Positions 1 through 9,420 of a stretch of 64,000 nucleotides of DNA are shown here, piece after piece (the stretch's first letter is position 1; every line of letters starts with the position of its first letter). The stretch spans positions 2,009,501 to 2,073,500 of the forward strand of contig NZ_CP019602.1 in the NCBI RefSeq assembly GCF_001661675.2, in the 5' to 3' direction. Both the position numbers and the translations under genes were made by a program. This stretch comes from Croceicoccus marinus. GTDB taxonomy: Bacteria; Pseudomonadota; Alphaproteobacteria; Sphingomonadales; Sphingomonadaceae. The notes under the pieces are model-generated. The model was not told the DNA's origin. It did no database searches and was given only the letters and a program-made list of their open reading frames with translations.

Positions 1-611
1 TCGGCGACCACGCCCGCCGGGATCGAGCGGTACTGCCGCAGCGATCCATTCATCAGCAGGTCGGTCACCGGCGACAGCATGGCGGCCAGCCGCTCCTTGC
101 CGCGCGGATCTTCCTCGCGCCTGCCCTTCAGCAGGCCGGGGCGCAGCATGTCGACGCGGGCGAAGGGCAGCTTCTTGATCGCCTGCTCCATCTCGCCCTT
201 GGTCCGCAGGTACAGGTTCCTGGAAAACCGGTCCGCCCCCACTGACGACATGCCGATGAACTGCCGCACCCGCGCCTGCGACGCGCCCTCGGCGCAGCGC
301 AGCACTAGCTGAAGGTCGACCGCCTGGAACGCCGCCTCGTCGCGGCCTGCCTTGCGAAAGGTGGTGCCCAGCGCGCAGGCCAGCACGTCGGGTGCCAGCT
401 GCGCGATCACCTGCCCCCAATCCTCGGGATCGGCGATGATCATCTCCATGCGCGCACCGCCCGGCAGCGGCACTTCGCGCCGGGCGATGGCGGTCAGGCG
501 GATGTCGGGACGCTGGCCGCTGCGCGCCATGATCCGGCGCCCCACCAGGCCGGTCGCGCCGACCAGCACCATGTGGACCGCACCGCCCCCCATGCCGCCG
601 CGTTCAGACAT
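1..611 (-). CDS. NAD(P)H-binding Rossmann-fold protein (3' end off window)
   Basis: The reading frame runs off the left edge, so the stop is not seen. The N-terminus carries the nucleotide-binding motif LVGATGLVGRRIM, typical of atypical short-chain reductases (NmrA/HIM1-like, NAD(P)H-binding). Further on, FIGMSSVGADRF fits the strand that precedes the active site in this family. I chose the ATG at 611, which overlaps the dGTPase stop codon (604-606); an in-frame ATG at 593 is the alternative. The overlap suggests translational coupling with the upstream dGTPase gene. The substrate cannot be inferred. Confidence 0.75.
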   Translation of the reverse strand, partial: MSERGGMGGGAVHMVLVGATGLVGRRIMARSGQRPDIRLTAIARREVPLPGGARMEMIIADPEDWGQVIAQLAPDVLACALGTTFRKAGRDEAAFQAVDLQLVLRCAEGASQARVRQFIGMSSVGADRFSRNLYLRTKGEMEQAIKKLPFARVDMLRPGLLKGRREEDPRGKERLAAMLSPVTDLLMNGSLRQYRSIPAGVVA

Positions 612-1842
612 TGCTGAGCTCTTCGGGCGCGTGCCCAAAGATCTCCGCATGGGCGCGGATCGCATAGCGGTCGGTCATGCCCGCGATGAAATCGGCGATG
701 TGGCGGCTGCGCTGCGGCTCGCCCTCGGGCAGCGCCGTGCGCCAGTCTTCGGGCATCAGCGAGGGATCGTCCGCATAGGCCGCGAACAGCCCCGCGATCA
801 GCGCGTCGGCCAGCTCGGCGGTGCGCTTTTGCGCGGGGTGGTAATAGAGCTTCTCGTACATGAAGCCCTTCAGCGCCCGCTCCGCCTCGGCCACGCCGAG
901 CGAGAAGCCCGCCAGCTGCATTCCCGCTTCGCGCACGTCCTGCGCAGTCTCGACCCCGGCCTGCGCGATGCGGCCCCTCGTCTCGGCGATCACGTCGGTC
1001 ACCATCCAGCCAATCTGCGAACGGATCAGCTCGCGCTGCAGCCGGTCCTTCGCGACGCCGGGAAACTTGCGATTGATGGCGTCCCACTGGTCCGCGACGA
1101 AGGGCATCGACAGGATCTGGTCGAGCGAGAGGAAACCGGCGCGGATCCCGTCCTCGATATCGTGATTGTCATAGGCGATGTCGTCGGCCAGCGCCGCCAC
1201 CTGCGCCTCGAGGCTGGGCCAGCCCGCCAGGTCCAGCGGGAACGCCCGGTCCAGTTCGCGCAGCGCCCACGGCATCGGCTTGTCGCCCGTCACCGGTCCG
1301 TTGTGCTTGGCCAGCCCCTCCAGCGTCTCCCACGACAGGTTGAGCCCTTCATGGGTGCAGTACGGGCTTTCCAGCCGCATCAGCACGCGCAGGGTATGGG
1401 CGTTGTGGTCGAACCCGCCATGGTCCGACCCGCCATCTGCGGAAAGGGCGCGCTGCAGCGCCCGCTCGCCCGCATGGCCGAACGGGCCGTGGCCGATGTC
1501 GTGGGCCAGGCACAATGCCTCGGTCAGATCCTCGTCCAGGCCCAGCGCGCGGGCGATCACCCGGCCGACCTGCGCGACTTCCAGGCTGTGGGTCAGCCGC
1601 GTGCGGTAATGGTCGCCATAGGGCGCGACGAACACCTGCGCCTTGTGCTTCAGCCGGCGAAACGCGATCGAATGGATGATGCGGTCGCGGTCGCGCTGGT
1701 ATGCGCTGCGCGGGCCGCGCACCCCGCCCTCGACCTCGCCGAACTCGCGCCCGCGCGTACGCGCCGGATCGGCGGCATAGCGGGCGCGCGGATTGCCCGC
1801 AGGCACGGTGTCGGCTTCGGCCGGTGCAAGAACGTCGTCCAT
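604..1842 (-). CDS. dgt: deoxyguanosinetriphosphate triphosphohydrolase-like protein
   Basis: HD-domain phosphohydrolase of the dGTPase family, predicted to split dNTPs into deoxynucleoside and triphosphate and so control dNTP pools. The HD metal signature is visible as TRLTHSLEVAQ followed by CLAHDIGHGPFGHAGE. The 412-residue length is normal for the shorter type-2 dGTPases of alphaproteobacteria. I start it at the ATG giving MDDVLAPAEAD; an in-frame ATG at 1878 would add 12 residues with no family support. It ends overlapping the next gene. Confidence 0.88.
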   Translation of the reverse strand: MDDVLAPAEADTVPAGNPRARYAADPARTRGREFGEVEGGVRGPRSAYQRDRDRIIHSIAFRRLKHKAQVFVAPYGDHYRTRLTHSLEVAQVGRVIARALGLDEDLTEALCLAHDIGHGPFGHAGERALQRALSADGGSDHGGFDHNAHTLRVLMRLESPYCTHEGLNLSWETLEGLAKHNGPVTGDKPMPWALRELDRAFPLDLAGWPSLEAQVAALADDIAYDNHDIEDGIRAGFLSLDQILSMPFVADQWDAINRKFPGVAKDRLQRELIRSQIGWMVTDVIAETRGRIAQAGVETAQDVREAGMQLAGFSLGVAEAERALKGFMYEKLYYHPAQKRTAELADALIAGLFAAYADDPSLMPEDWRTALPEGEPQRSRHIADFIAGMTDRYAIRAHAEIFGHAPEELSNV

Positions 1843-1939
1843 CGCTAGACCCGATGGCAGATCGCGGCGATCACGCAAACGGGATCAAAACCGGAACGCG
1901 CGCGCAAATCACCGCAAACCGGCGAAAAAGCGCCGGCTT

Positions 1940-2647
1940 TCAGCCCTGGGCCGCATCCTCGCCGATGATCCAGTCCGCCGCCGCAGCCGCATGGATATGC
2001 CCGGAATCGAAGATTGGCAGCACGTTGGCGCCTGTGTCGATCAGCAGGTCCAGCTCGGTACAGGCCATCACCACGGCCTCGGCCCCGGCCTTTTCCAGAT
2101 TGGTGATCATGGTGCGCAGCTCGCGCTCGCTGTCACGGCGCACCTTGCCGTGCATCAGCTCGTCATAGATGATGGTGTCCAGCGTCTCGACGATGTCCAT
2201 GTTGGGGGGCAGCAGTTCGATATCCTCGACCACCAGCCGCTCGCGATAGAAATCCTCCATCATCACGTTGCGCGTGCCTAGCAGGGCGGCGCGCTTGATG
2301 CCCTTTTCGGTCATGCGGGCGGCGACGCAATCGGCGATGTGGATGACCGGAATGCCGATCGCCTCTGCCACGCGGTCATAGACCGCATGCATCGAATTGG
2401 CCGCGATCACCAGCGCCCCCGCGCCCGCGTTTTCCAGCCGGCGGGCCGAATCGATCAGCACCTGCGCGGCATGGTCCCACTGATCGGATCCGTGGGTGCG
2501 GTACAGGCGCGAGAAATCGATGCTTTCTATCAGCAAAGGCGCGCTGGCCGTGGGGCTGACGCGGCGCTGGATGATCTGGTTGATGTCTTCGTAATAGGCT
2601 CGGGTCGAAACCCAGCTCATGCCCCCGATCAGGCCGAGTTTTCGCAA
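1940..2647 (-). CDS. aspartate/glutamate racemase family protein, first catalytic residue absent
   Basis: Resembles E. coli YgeA and other Asp/Glu racemases over its full length: N-terminal LGLIGGMSW, a central LLGTRNVMM and the second-half motif ACTEL that carries a catalytic Cys. The first-half motif, normally a Cys (or Thr in YgeA-like proteins) before Asn, reads IAANSMH, so the catalytic position is Ala. Cofactor-independent racemases need a residue on each face, so the protein may act one way, do another reaction, or only bind ligand. A TTG start at 2647 fits best: AGGGGG lies just upstream and it gives MRKLGLIGGMSW. An ATG at 2713 would add 22 unlikely residues. Confidence 0.82.
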   Translation of the reverse strand: MRKLGLIGGMSWVSTRAYYEDINQIIQRRVSPTASAPLLIESIDFSRLYRTHGSDQWDHAAQVLIDSARRLENAGAGALVIAANSMHAVYDRVAEAIGIPVIHIADCVAARMTEKGIKRAALLGTRNVMMEDFYRERLVVEDIELLPPNMDIVETLDTIIYDELMHGKVRRDSERELRTMITNLEKAGAEAVVMACTELDLLIDTGANVLPIFDSGHIHAAAAADWIIGEDAAQG

Positions 2648-2807
2648 CAGTCGCAGCCCCCTGAATAATGATCGTCCCGCACCATGCCTACGCAAAAAGG
2701 CCCCGCATGCCAACCGGCAGCGTGGCCCATTCGCCGCGGTGTGACGGATGATATCCCCGGAAACTGGCCCGGCCCTGCGGGCGGGCCGCAGCGGCCGGGG
2801 CGGCGGA

Positions 2808-2930
2808 TCAGGCGATGATCAGCACCACGACGGCCGCCAGGATGGCGACGACGATCGAACCCCATTTGAACCATGCGATGAAATTCGCATAGGTCGACCG
2901 CGCCTTTTCGATGGGTTCGTGTTTTGCCAT
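2808..2930 (-). CDS. aa3-type cytochrome c oxidase subunit IV-like small membrane protein
   Basis: A 40-residue ORF. A short charged N-terminus (MAKHEPIEKARSTYANF) with IAWFKWGS leads into one hydrophobic helix (IVVAILAAVVVLIIA). This is the layout of the bacterial aa3 cytochrome oxidase subunit IV family (COX4_pro_2), a single-span accessory subunit of the respiratory oxidase in the inner membrane. No other oxidase gene is nearby, which is common for this subunit in sphingomonads. A set of 16-bp tandem repeats lies just upstream (2958-3010). Confidence 0.72.
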   Translation of the reverse strand: MAKHEPIEKARSTYANFIAWFKWGSIVVAILAAVVVLIIA

Positions 2931-2957
2931 GGCCCTGCAGTTCCTTTTGAATATGTG

Positions 2958-3010
2958 CCAGTTCGAATCCTGGCCAGTTCGAATCTTGGCCGGTTCGAAT
3001 TTTAGCCAGT
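2958..3010. repeat. three tandem 16-bp repeats with a TTCGAA core
   Basis: Units at 2958-2973, 2974-2989 and 2990-3005 (first unit ccagttcgaatcctgg), then a partial fourth. Each unit contains the palindrome TTCGAA. The array sits 27 bp upstream of the subunit IV-like gene on the minus strand and about 320 bp before the NtrC-like gene on the plus strand. It looks like an unstable simple repeat or a multi-site operator. Confidence 0.8.
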
Positions 3011-3328
3011 CACCATGCCCGGCCCCTTATGGCTGCGGGCCGCATGATGGCCACCGCCTCTAATGCGCCTCGCCGCGCGCGACAAGACGCCTTGGACAGC
3101 TCGCTTGCGCGGGCGAACGGCGGATGCGCCGGGCCCGATTGCATCTTCCGCGCGGTCGCGGCAAACCCGGTGCCGCCGGTCCGGAACCCGAAGCGCGGGA
3201 TGCGCGTTGAGCACCTACCGCACTGCTGCCGACCTGTCCCTAAACAGGATAAACAGCTTATTCATTATATCCCGTTACAGCCGTCAGGGGGCGGCAACGG
3301 GTTTCCGTCTCCCGATACGGGGCAAGCA

Positions 3329-4741
3329 ATGGTGGATGACGAACCGCGCCTGATGCTTCTGGTGGCAGACGATGCCAGCCAGATCAGGCAGATCAACGCT
3401 TTGGCAGGCCGTGCCGGCTGGCGCATGCGCACCGTCCCTGACGGAGAGACGGCGCTGCGCATGCTGGACGATACCAGCGACGAAAAACCCCAGGCGCTGA
3501 TGCTGGACAGCTGGATCGCGGGCGACGAATCGTGCCGCCTGATCGGGCGCTTCCGCGCCGCTGCCCCCGAAATGCCGCTGTTGTTCCTGACAGGCAGCAC
3601 CTCCCCGCTGCTGGCGGTAGAGGCGATGCGCGCGGGCGCGACCGATTATCTGATGAAGCCGATCGCATCCGAACGGCTGATCTATGCGCTGGAAAGCAGC
3701 GTGCAGCACGCGCTTGCCAGCGACGAGCTTGCGCCCCTGACCGAAAAGATCGAGGCGACTCTCGATTTCGACCTGATGATCGGCTCATCGCCCAATTTCC
3801 GCACCGCGCTGGCCCGCGCGGCCAAGACGGCGCGCGGCCATTCGCCGCTGCTGATCGCGGGCGAGCCGGGCACGGGCAAGGAACTGCTGTCGCGCGCGAT
3901 CCATTCGGCCAGCCCGCGCTCGCGCGGTCCGCTCAGGATACTGCACACCACGGGCATGGCGCCCGCCGCGATCGAATCGGCTCTATACGGCCATGAACGC
4001 GGCGCTTTTCCCGGCGCGTTCGAACAGCGCACCGGCGCGTTGCAGGACGCCGACGGCGGATCGCTGATGATCGACGATCTGGAACGCCTGCCGCCCGCGC
4101 TGCAGCACCGGCTGGCCGACACGATCATGACCGGCATCGCCAAGCCGCTGGGCGCGGCGCACAGCTTCCGCGTCGACGTCCGCATCCTGGCGACTGCGGG
4201 GCACGACGCGCATACGCTGGCGCAGCAGGGGGTGATCGAACCCGTGCTGGCCGAATCGTTCAACAGCAATTCCATTTCCCTACCCGCGCTGCGCGACCGG
4301 CAGGTCGACGTCGCCCCGCTGACGCGCCATTTCCTCAAGCTGATCGGCGAGCAGCCGGGCCTGCGCCATCTGGGTATCACCGACGACGCGCTCGCCCTGC
4401 TGGAAGGCTATGGCTGGCCGGGCAATCTGCGCCAGCTTCAGGCGGTGCTGTTCCGCGCCGTGGTATTCTGCGACCGCGACGCGCTGACCGAGGCGGATTT
4501 CCCCCAGCTGGCCAATATCGTGGGCGAGATCGGGCCGCGCACCGCCGCCGCGGCGGGCGGGGTGACATTGTTCGGCCCCGACGGCCACCTGCGCTCTCTG
4601 GAAGAGATCGAGGCCGATGTCATCCGCCTGGCCATCGGCCATTACCGCGGCCGGATGAGCGAGGTCGCCCGCCGGCTCGGCATCGGGCGCTCGACATTGT
4701 ATCGCAAGCTGTCCGACCTAGGTATCGATAACGCGGCCTGA
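3329..4741 (+). CDS. NtrC-family response regulator (REC-AAA-Fis) with altered sigma-54 loop
   Basis: 470 residues. An N-terminal receiver domain has the acidic pocket (VADD), phospho-acceptor region LMLDSW, Thr in LFLTGS and Lys in YLMKP. An AAA+ domain with Walker A GEPGTGKE follows, then a C-terminal Fis-type helix-turn-helix (EVARRLGIGRSTLYRKL). The sigma-54-contacting loop, normally GAFTGA, is GAFPGA (4001-4018), and the Walker B DE pair is DD (MIDDL, 4073-4078). Known NtrC relatives with a changed loop can work on sigma-70 promoters. I start at the ATG at 3329, giving MVDDEPRLML; the frame is open upstream to 3029 but has no domain there. No partner kinase is adjacent. Confidence 0.85.
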   Translation: MVDDEPRLMLLVADDASQIRQINALAGRAGWRMRTVPDGETALRMLDDTSDEKPQALMLDSWIAGDESCRLIGRFRAAAPEMPLLFLTGSTSPLLAVEAMRAGATDYLMKPIASERLIYALESSVQHALASDELAPLTEKIEATLDFDLMIGSSPNFRTALARAAKTARGHSPLLIAGEPGTGKELLSRAIHSASPRSRGPLRILHTTGMAPAAIESALYGHERGAFPGAFEQRTGALQDADGGSLMIDDLERLPPALQHRLADTIMTGIAKPLGAAHSFRVDVRILATAGHDAHTLAQQGVIEPVLAESFNSNSISLPALRDRQVDVAPLTRHFLKLIGEQPGLRHLGITDDALALLEGYGWPGNLRQLQAVLFRAVVFCDRDALTEADFPQLANIVGEIGPRTAAAAGGVTLFGPDGHLRSLEEIEADVIRLAIGHYRGRMSEVARRLGIGRSTLYRKLSDLGIDNAA

Positions 4742-4803
4742 AGGCCGCTCGGGGCATCGATAACGCGGCCTGAAGGCCGCTTGGGGCATCGACAACGCCG
4801 CCT
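4724..4803. repeat. 32-bp tandem repeat spanning a stop codon, with duplicated hairpin
   Basis: Units at 4724-4755 and 4756-4787, with a partial third at 4788-4803. Each repeats the 3' end of the preceding gene, including its TGA. The first two contain a perfect 7-bp stem, GCGGCCT/AGGCCGC, around the dinucleotide GA of the stop codon (4733-4748 and 4765-4780). It may act as a weak terminator or mRNA 3'-end stabiliser. Confidence 0.8.
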
Positions 4804-4824
4804 GATCGCGCCACGCTGCCGCGC

Positions 4825-5184
4825 ATGGCAGCAGATTTGGACTTTTCGAACCGCAACGCGCTGGTCACCGGCGCGGCATCGGGCATCGGCGCGGCCACCG
4901 CGCACTGGCTGGACCGGCACGGCATCGCGCGGCTGGTGCTGGTCGACCGCAACGCCGACGGGCTGGCCGCCCTGACCCTCGGCTGTCAGGTCGAGCTTCT
5001 GCCGGGCGACGTATCCGACCCCGATTTCTGGAGCGGTTTCGGAGGTCGGCCCGCCTTTGATCTCCTCGTCGTCAATGCGGGCATCCCCGATGCCGTGGCC
5101 GCTGGCTTCGTCATGGCGAAAGGCCGGCGCCGCCCCCCTCGGCCCATTCCGCTATCCGGCTTACCGCATCGCGCGCGCTCATGA
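4825..5184 (+). pseudogene. truncated short-chain dehydrogenase/reductase
   Basis: The N-terminal half of a classical SDR is intact: cofactor motif LVTGAASGIGAAT, the acidic residue after beta-2 (VLVDRN), and VVNAG at about residue 83. After that the frame turns into an Arg/Pro-rich tail and stops at residue 119. Classical SDRs are about 250 residues, so the Ser-Tyr-Lys active site and substrate region are missing. The lost part cannot be found in another frame before the folP 3' end, which it overlaps by 6 bp (5179-5184). The best reading is a deletion remnant; it would not be enzymatically active. Confidence 0.7.
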
Positions 5185-6300
5185 AGGTAGTTGCGAGAAA
5201 TCCGTCAGCGCAGCGTCGCGCAATCCCCGCCATACATGCATCGCCTGCACCGTCTCCGCCGCATCGTGGGCGCGAATCATCTGCGCGCCCGCATCCATCG
5301 CCCGCATGGCGACCGCCAGCGATCCGCCCAGCCGCCTGTCCGCGGGTGCCTCGTTCGACAGCGCGCCGATGAAGCGCTTACGACTTGCCGCGAACAGCAG
5401 CGGCTGGCCCAGCGCATGGAACAGCGGCAAAGCCTCGATCAAAGCGAGGTTTTCCGCCAATGCCTTGCCGAACCCGATACCGGGGTCGAGCACGATCCTG
5501 CCGCGCTCGATCCCAGCCGCCAGCGCCGCATCGCGCCGGGCGCGCAGATGGTCGAACACGTCGAATACCACGTGATCGTATTTCGCGTCGGCATGCAGGT
5601 CCGCGCCCTTTCCGGGCGCATGCATCAGCACCACCGCCGCGCCTGCCTCGGCCACGATTTCGGCGCCGCGCGGATCGTGGCGCAGCGCTGATACGTCGTT
5701 GATCATCGTCGCGCCCGCGGCCAGCGCCTCGCGCATTGTCGCGCCGTTGCGCGTGTCGACCGACACCGCCGCCCCGCCGCGCGCCAGCCTTTCGACCACC
5801 GGCACGACGCGCGCGATCTCGTCGCCTTCCCACACGGCCGCCGCGCCGGGACGCGTGCTTTCGCCGCCCACGTCGATGATCGCCGCGCCCGCTTCCAGCA
5901 TGTCGACGCCGTGGCCGACCGCGGCTGCCACATCGTCATGCGCTCCGCCGTCCGAAAAGCTGTCGGGGGTGACATTCAGGATGCCCATGATTTGCGGCTG
6001 GTCCAGCCGGATCGTCCGCTCGCCCAGCTGCAGCGGCGGATGCGCCGTGCGCAGGCTGGCATATTGCTCCTCGCCATCGGCAGCCAGATCATCGGGCAGC
6101 GACGCCAGCACCGGCGCGATTTCCGACGGGCGCAGCACCTGCCGCCGCGTCACCCGCGCGCCTTCCCTAACGATCAGCGCGATCTGCGAGACATAGCACA
6201 TCGTGCCCGCCAGCCGGATCACGTCGGGCGGATCCCTGCCCTCGTCGAACGCCTGCGGAGAAGGCGCGAAGCCCAGCGGCAATAGGTAGAGCTTGCTCAT
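5179..6300 (-). CDS. folP: dihydropteroate synthase
   Basis: Condenses 6-hydroxymethyl-dihydropterin diphosphate with p-aminobenzoate in folate synthesis; the sulfonamide target. Signatures present: IMGILNVTPDSFSDGG, IDVGGESTRPGA, SVDTRNG, INDVSALR, DPGIGFGK and ASRKRFIG. An N-terminal stretch of about 100 residues precedes the TIM barrel, as in several alphaproteobacterial FolP proteins, giving 373 residues in total. It lies immediately downstream of ccrM with an 18-bp gap, so the two may share a transcript. Confidence 0.95.
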   Translation of the reverse strand: MSKLYLLPLGFAPSPQAFDEGRDPPDVIRLAGTMCYVSQIALIVREGARVTRRQVLRPSEIAPVLASLPDDLAADGEEQYASLRTAHPPLQLGERTIRLDQPQIMGILNVTPDSFSDGGAHDDVAAAVGHGVDMLEAGAAIIDVGGESTRPGAAAVWEGDEIARVVPVVERLARGGAAVSVDTRNGATMREALAAGATMINDVSALRHDPRGAEIVAEAGAAVVLMHAPGKGADLHADAKYDHVVFDVFDHLRARRDAALAAGIERGRIVLDPGIGFGKALAENLALIEALPLFHALGQPLLFAASRKRFIGALSNEAPADRRLGGSLAVAMRAMDAGAQMIRAHDAAETVQAMHVWRGLRDAALTDFSQLPS

Positions 6301-6318
6301 GCGCCGCTGGCTAACGGA

Positions 6319-7691
<1,373 letters not shown>

Positions 7692-7797
7692 GCCGCCTGC
7701 CAAAACCGAAATCTGGCGCAAGTGGATTGCGGACGCCCGCCGCCGCGCGCATGTTCGGCCAGCGTCAGGGTCGCGACCTGATACGGGGGATGAACCC

Positions 7798-8493
7798 ATG
7801 GCACTCGAAGTGATCGGCGCCGGGCTGGGCCGCAACGCGACCTTCACGCTGAAATTCGCGCCGGAGAGACTGGGCTTCGGCCCCTGCTTCCACATGGCGG
7901 AACTGTTCGCCGACACGCGCCGCCGCCTGCCGCTGTGGCTGGACGTGATCGACGGCAGGCCAGACTGGGATGCGGTGTTCGAAGGCTTCCGGTCGGTCAC
8001 CGACTATCCGGCCTGCACCTACTGGCGCGAACTGTCCGAACATTTCCCCGATGCCAGGATCGTCCTCACCACCCGCGATCCCGACAGCTGGTTCGATTCG
8101 GTAAGCGAAACGATCTTCAGCCCGCGCATGCAGGCAGGCTTTGCCGGAACCCCGGTGGAAAGGATGATGCAGGGCGCGATCTTCGATGCCTTTGCGGCGG
8201 GCTCCATGCAGGATCGCGCCTTCATGACCGACTGGTATCGCCGCCGCAACGAAGAGGTGATCGCCAGCCTGCCGCCCGAACGGCTGCTGGTGTTCCATCC
8301 CAAGGAAGGCTGGGAACCCCTGTGCGCCTTTCTGGATGTGCCGGTGCCCGATGGTCCCTTCCCCCGCGTCAACAGCCGGGACGAGCTGGGCACGGCCAAT
8401 GACGAGGCAGGCGGTCTGCCCGCCGATTTGCAGGAACTGGAACAATGGGGGCAAGCCTATATCGACGCCATGCGCGCCAAGGCCATGGCCTGA
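7798..8493 (+). CDS. sulfotransferase family protein
   Basis: 231 residues. The N-terminal GAGLGRNATFTLK matches the PAPS 5'-phosphosulfate-binding loop of the Sulfotransfer_4-type family, and VLTTRDPDSWFDSV is the characteristic region that follows the 3'-phosphate-binding strand. Members typically transfer sulfate from PAPS to small molecules. No PAPS synthesis genes are nearby and the acceptor is unknown. The start is the ATG behind ATACGGGGGATGAACCC. Confidence 0.8.
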   Translation: MALEVIGAGLGRNATFTLKFAPERLGFGPCFHMAELFADTRRRLPLWLDVIDGRPDWDAVFEGFRSVTDYPACTYWRELSEHFPDARIVLTTRDPDSWFDSVSETIFSPRMQAGFAGTPVERMMQGAIFDAFAAGSMQDRAFMTDWYRRRNEEVIASLPPERLLVFHPKEGWEPLCAFLDVPVPDGPFPRVNSRDELGTANDEAGGLPADLQELEQWGQAYIDAMRAKAMA

Positions 8494-8496
8494 CGT

Positions 8497-9420
8497 CTAG
8501 GCTGGCGGCAGCTCCGGATCGACGCCGGTCATCCGGACCGACAAATCCCACAACCGCCCCGCCAGCTGCGGATCGCGTGACGCCGCGCTGCGCCATGCCG
8601 GACCCGACGGGCCGCGCGCCTCGAACAAGCCGCGCGATCCGACATATTCGCCGCCCTCCAGCGCTGGATCGCAGGCCGCTTGCAGCGCGGGCCACGCGCC
8701 CTGCCTTGAAGTGTTGAGCACCAGCCCCGCCAGCGGCGTGAAGAAACGGCGCAGCGGGATATGCCGGGTCAGTTCGCTTTGCGCGACGCCGGGGTGGCAT
8801 GCGATCGCCTTCACCCGGCTGTCTTGCGCCCGCAGCCGCCGGTCCAGCTCCGCCGCGAACAGCAGATTGGCCAGCTTCGACTGCTGATAGAAAGGCATGC
8901 GCGCATAGCCCCGCGATCCATCCAGATTGGCAAAGTCGATCCGGCCCTTCTTGTGCGCGATGCTGGCGGTCACGACCACCCGCGCCTCGCCGTGATCGGC
9001 GGCGGTCTTATCCAGCAGCGGCAGCATCAGCGCGGTCAGCGCGAACGTGCCGAGGTGGTTGACCCCGAACTGCATCTCGAACCCGTCCTTCGTATAGGAC
9101 AGCGGCGGCACCATCACGCCCGCATTGTTGATCAGCGCATCGATGCGCGGTTCCGCAGCCGCCAGCGCCGCGGCCTTGCGCACCGACGCCAGATCGGCCT
9201 GGTCCAGCGGCATGAACGCCAGATCGGCGGCGGGATGGCCGCGCCGGATCCGGTCCATCGCCGCTCGGGCGCGCTCCTCGCTGCGGCAGGCCATCACCAC
9301 CCTCGCATGTTTCGCGGCCAGCGCCTGCGCGATGGCGAATCCGATCCCGGCATTCGCGCCGGTCACGACGAAGCACTTGCCCGACTGATCGGTCAGGTCG
9401 GCACCGGTAAACTCGTTCAC
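8497..9420 (-). CDS. SDR family oxidoreductase (retinol dehydrogenase-like)
   Basis: Classical SDR of 307 residues: cofactor motif VVTGANAGIGFAIA, NADP-type basic CRSEERAR, NNAGVM, catalytic YxxxK as FYQQSKLANLL, and HPGVAQSEL. It resembles WW-domain oxidoreductase/retinol dehydrogenase-like enzymes; the substrate is not deducible. I start at a GTG at 9420 (MNEFTGADL), whose GTGA overlaps the rnhB stop by 4 bp, implying translational coupling. A longer frame upstream lies inside rnhB. Confidence 0.85.
   Translation of the reverse strand: MNEFTGADLTDQSGKCFVVTGANAGIGFAIAQALAAKHARVVMACRSEERARAAMDRIRRGHPAADLAFMPLDQADLASVRKAAALAAAEPRIDALINNAGVMVPPLSYTKDGFEMQFGVNHLGTFALTALMLPLLDKTAADHGEARVVVTASIAHKKGRIDFANLDGSRGYARMPFYQQSKLANLLFAAELDRRLRAQDSRVKAIACHPGVAQSELTRHIPLRRFFTPLAGLVLNTSRQGAWPALQAACDPALEGGEYVGSRGLFEARGPSGPAWRSAASRDPQLAGRLWDLSVRMTGVDPELPPA

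Noticed and set aside
352..1848. Very long plus-strand frame opposite the dGTPase gene
   Set aside because: It is the antisense shadow of dgt in high-GC DNA, with Arg/Gln/His-rich low-complexity product and no domain.
2958..3010. CRISPR array
   Set aside because: The units abut without spacers and there are no cas genes; it is a simple tandem repeat.
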